Translations under genes and position numbers: made by a program | The notes under the pieces: generated by a model | Seen by the model: the letters and a program-made list of their open reading frames with translations, nothing else | Database searches by the model: none | What the model was told of the DNA's origin: nothing | Part shown: piece after piece, positions 60,623 through 64,000 of the stretch | Layout: each line of letters opens with the position of its first letter | How positions within the stretch are numbered: the first letter of the stretch is position 1 | Assembly: GCA_030386875.1 (NCBI GenBank) | Contig: JASJYW010000026.1 | Location: 13,348,246 to 13,412,245 of the forward strand | Source: Morinoia aosen | Lineage: Eukaryota; Arthropoda; Malacostraca; Amphipoda; Talitridae | Length of the DNA: 64,000 bases | Direction of reading: 5' to 3'

Positions 60623-61296
60623 CATGGCCGTTACAAATAAAAAGAATACAACATATAATTTGGAATCAAATTTAGGTTGACTGACAATAGTCATTTAACA
60701 ACCACGATAGTCTCGCCTAAAACAAAATAAACGCTGATCGTATCGGAAAAAAAATATATTCCCGGTGACTAGACACCTGTCTTATGAATTTAACTTAAAT
60801 TTGCTGACCGTCGAACCTTCTGGATCATCGACATGCTAATCAGCAACATTCCGGATCGGCTAAAAATAGCTCGGCAAGATCGCAGTAGCGTCTCTCGCAG
60901 CATAAATTACAAGCTCAGCGCATTCAAACGTTCGTTCACGAATAAAAAATGTCAATTTAGCAATACGAATGTCTGAGTGAACTCGAGAAAAAAAAATTAA
61001 TGAAACGTCTTAGCGACAGCTAAACGAGACAGTACAAACTCCTCTGGGGTAAATACCTAAACATTACCTCAATTTACTTGCTAAAAAAACGCTAGTAAGA
61101 ATAATCATACAAAAATACAACGAACTTATTACTGAGATTAAATATGAACTCAAACGTTTTGCACAGAACAGAAGAAAATCTTAAATTTACGATTATTAAC
61201 CTTAACATTATTGATAACTGTTAAAACAACGACAAAAAGGTAATTCGTTACTAGTCGATTGGTTAGCACGTCATACAGTCTAATGAACTCGTCTTT

Positions 61297-62560
61297 TTAA
61301 CTCACAGTTGTAACCTTTTTCAGTGGTAACAAATGGTTTAGATTGCTTCTAATAATTTTTGAACCAATTTTAATTTCAGCGTAATTACGTTTTACTTTTT
61401 GGACTACTGCTGGACCCACCCAGGTCAGCTGAAGCTTCTGTTTTTTATTATGATTTCTCAAAAGCACCCTATCACCTACGTTAATATCCTTGTTGCGCCG
61501 CTTGAGATTTCTATAGAGATTTCGCTCTGTTGCATTGTTTATAATTAGATTTCTAATATTTTCCACGGTTCGAACGGCTTCTCTAGCTCTAATATTCACT
61601 AAATCTAATTCTTCATCAAAACTGTAAACAACTGAATCAAAATTGTCAGCCTGGTAGAATGCACATGTATCGCGATTAAACATTACAAAGCTTGGTGTTT
61701 CGCCTAATGTAGAATTCAAAGAATTGTTCAAAGCATTCTCTACAACTTCTAATAACTGGTCCCACTCTGCATGAACAAGTGTATTGACATACAATTTCAA
61801 AAGATTCGTAATTTTTTTATTGTTGCGCTCCACAATAGCATTAGAATGGGAGCTGTAAGCCCAAACTTCCTTTTTTGCAATCGCATGTAATTTCGCAAAT
61901 TGCTTTAGTGCCACTGATTTAAACTCAAGAGCATTATCTGATATGAGCGTCTTATGATAACCTAATAGGGAAAAACAATTGCCTTAACAAGAAATCACTG
62001 TTTCCGTATTTCGATTTGAGATTGCATATAAACGACAAAATCTTGAAAACAAATCAATCACAATTAATATATATTTATTACCATTATCGGTTACTTTAAG
62101 TGGACCAAGAAGATCCATTGAAACAACTTCGAAAGGTTCCTTAGCAATTGGTGCCGTCAAAATTTTAATTGGAACTGAAGGTCTTGCTTTAATTATTTTA
62201 CACCTTTCGCAATGTTGAACAAATTTCCGCACAACCGTTTTCTCTAATTGATTCCAATATTTCAACCTAAATTTGAACAAGGTGTGCTTGTAGTCTGTAT
62301 GGTACAGACTGTGTATTGCTAGAATAGCTTTACTCATTAAGGAATTTGGTACAACTGCTGTGGGTATTGTACTTGGTCGATTATCAATTTCTCTACGTCG
62401 ATAAAGAATATCATTCAGAATTTAAAATTTGTGCAAGTCAGGAATAGTCGAAATGCTGTCATGCAGTAAAGCATTCTTAATTTCTATGCAGAAAGCGTCG
62501 TCATTCTGCTCGTCGATAAACTCTTTAATCGTCCAAGATATCTCAGACTCTGTCGGTACG
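61297..62560 (-). pseudogene. integrase region of copy 3
   Basis: Fossil DDE integrase. Landmarks on the minus strand: zinc-binding segment (IHSLYHTDYKHT, CERCKIIKARPSVP) near 62200-62320, core start SMDLLGPLKVTDNGNKYILI near 62120, NAIVERNNKK near 61830-61860, and a C-terminal domain ending near 61297. The C-terminal stretch (HNKKQKLQLTWVGPAVVQKV) differs clearly from copies 1 and 2, while the middle is closer to copy 2. The region is broken. Confidence 0.88.
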
Positions 62561-62749
62561 TAATTAATAAGCTTGGGAAAAGAACCTTGTTCTGCGTCAC
62601 TGTCTTGCGGCGGCGGGTCAACCACCCCGCGTCTTGTCATGCGTGCGTTCTTATGTTGTTCACGTGAACTTGTCTCGACAACACAAACTTCTGAATCAAA
62701 TGCGACTTCCAAATCATCACAAGAATTTAGTTCTTTAAGATTTAATTCC

Positions 62750-64000
62750 TCGTTATTAATAGATAATCTGCTTAAATAATCTGCTACTACGTTTTCCTTA
62801 CCAGGTAGATATTTAACAACTGGATCAAATGAATGTACACTGATACACCATCTTGCCATGTTGGTGTCGTCAGGAAGTTTTTTATTAAAAAGTGGCGCTA
62901 AAGGCTTATGATCTGAGTATACCCGGACGGGGTACCCAGTTATTAAATACTTGAAATATTTTAATGCTGAATGAATTGCGAAGAATTCTTTTTTGGTAGT
63001 AGAATATCTTCGCTTGCTCGAATATAAATTTTTACTATAATAAGCTATAGGTCTTAGAATTTTGTCACTTGAATCATCCGCTTGCATTAACACAGCACCA
63101 ATTCCTGTATTGGAAGCGTCCGTGAAAACATGAAAGTCCTTGTTATAGTCGGGATGTCTCAGAACATTGTCAAAAATCAGCGATGCTTTCATGAACTCAA
63201 AACTTTTTTGACATTCGTCCGTCCAATTATAATCAACATTTTTTCTCAAAAGGTTGTACAAGGGGTGAGCTACTTCTGCAAAGTTGGGTAAAAAATTTCG
63301 AAAATAATTTGCTAAACCTAAAAACTGTTGTAGTTCCTTAACATTGGTCGGCGCTCGGCAGTCTTGTAATTTCTGTGAATATTTACACTTAATACCATCG
63401 GCGGCAATAATATGGCCCAAATATTCGAGCTCCTTTTTAAAGAAATGGCATTTCTCAAGCTTCAATGATAATTTACCGGATCGTAGCATATTAAGAACAA
63501 TTTCTATATCAGCCAAGTGCTGATCTTTATTTTTTGAAAACACCAAGATATCGTCTAGGAAGACGAAAGCTAGTTTACCCAGAATGGGTGCTAGAGCAGA
63601 GGTCATTACTCTTTGAAATACTCCCGGAGAAGTTGAAAGACCGAATGGTACACGGCAGAAATGAAATTTACGGTAATTTATACTAAATGCCGTGTACTTT
63701 CTACTCTCTTGTTCTAACTCAATTTGATGAAATGCCGAGCGAAGATCAAGGTCAGAAAACCACGCGTTACCGCCTAAAGTCGATAAAATCTCATCAATGC
63801 GTGGAATGGGATAAGAGTGTATAATCAAAACTTTATTCAAAGAACGAAAATCTATTACGGGACGAAGATCTCCCGATTTCTTTTTAACTACAATGACAGG
63901 AAAATTAAAATCAGAGGACGACTCCTCTATTATTCCCTGATCAAGCACATCGTTAGTTATTCTCATTACCTCCTCTTGGTACTTGCGAGGTATGTGGTAG
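62750..64000 (-). pseudogene. reverse transcriptase-RNase H region of copy 3 (continues outside)
   Basis: RT-RNase H in well-kept form. RPVIDFRSLNK lies near 63850, FCRVPFGLSTSPGVFQRVM near 63600-63660, catalytic FLDD at 63550-63561, LGLANYFRNFLPNF near 63280-63320, RNase H FTDASNTGIGAVLMQ near 63085-63130, and SDHKPLAPLF near 62890-62920. The linker after RNase H (62560-62750; NARMTRRGVVDPPPQDSDAE) is nearly that of copy 1 and unlike copy 2. The N-terminal end lies beyond the window. Confidence 0.92.

Larger units (their letters stand above)
58834..61296 (-). other. 3' region of copy 3 after integrase
   Basis: About 2.46 kb, homologous to 32766-35397 of copy 2. The part at 58834-60330 is AT-rich with no convincing gene. 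Around 60333-60622 lie the small frame and splice-acceptor-like site. From 60650 to 61296 short blocks match copy 2 (for example the tract around gacgagttcatta just after integrase), with no long frame. No classical envelope protein is visible. Confidence 0.75.
58670..64000 (-). mobile_element. Ty3/gypsy LTR retroelement, copy 3 (runs off the window)
   Basis: Fossil copy on the minus strand. The window shows its 3' part: 3' LTR (58670-58833), polypurine tract, 3' region, integrase, RNase H and most of RT. The rest lies beyond 64000. Its pol is similar to copies 1 and 2, but its LTR is much more different, so it is another subfamily. The visible coding part has about two interruptions and looks better kept than copy 1. 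The satellite junction acgt/tatgcgacc suggests an acgt target duplication, but the other side is outside the window. Confidence 0.93.

Overview
The window is eukaryotic repeat DNA with no recognisable host gene. About 65% (roughly 41.6 kb) is one head-to-tail satellite with a 119-bp monomer. It lies in the same orientation in three arrays: 1-1515, 8621-25593 and 35559-58669. Three copies of a single Ty3/gypsy LTR retroelement family sit in it. The combination suggests an animal genome, most likely an arthropod, in heterochromatin (pericentromeric or similar). That is inference: nothing here names the species.

Layout. 1-1515: satellite array A, diverged. 1516-8620: retroelement copy 1, minus strand, incomplete, with its 5' LTR at 8459-8620. 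8621-25593: satellite array B, with a 500-N assembly gap at 17836-18335. The part before the gap is diverged and the part after it is much more uniform. 25594-35558: retroelement copy 2, plus strand, two LTRs and a 4-bp target-site duplication (gcga). Satellite phase continues exactly across it. 35559-58669: satellite array C, with a 500-N gap at 47549-48048. 58670-64000: retroelement copy 3, minus strand, 3' LTR first, running off the window inside its reverse transcriptase.

The retroelement has short LTRs (161-164 bp) with a TATA box and AATAAA. Its leader is long (about 1.3 kb) and carries a conserved short frame. Then come gag, a pol region in the order protease, reverse transcriptase, RNase H, integrase, and a 2.5-2.6 kb 3' region. 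That 3' region holds a conserved 3' splice-site-like signal followed by a small possible membrane-protein frame. All three copies are broken fossils. In copy 2 the LTRs differ by about 2%, so it is fairly young.

The satellite shows higher-order repeats: about 20 monomers (2.38 kb) at 49.5-57.4 kb and again at 9.3-16.3 kb, 17-19 monomers at 37.4-43.9 kb, and exactly 32 monomers (3808 bp) at 20.5-25.1 kb.

The points most worth following are the small post-integrase frame behind the conserved splice acceptor, the conserved leader frame (possibly captured host sequence), the mosaic relationship of the three copies, and the separate higher-order periods in one satellite.
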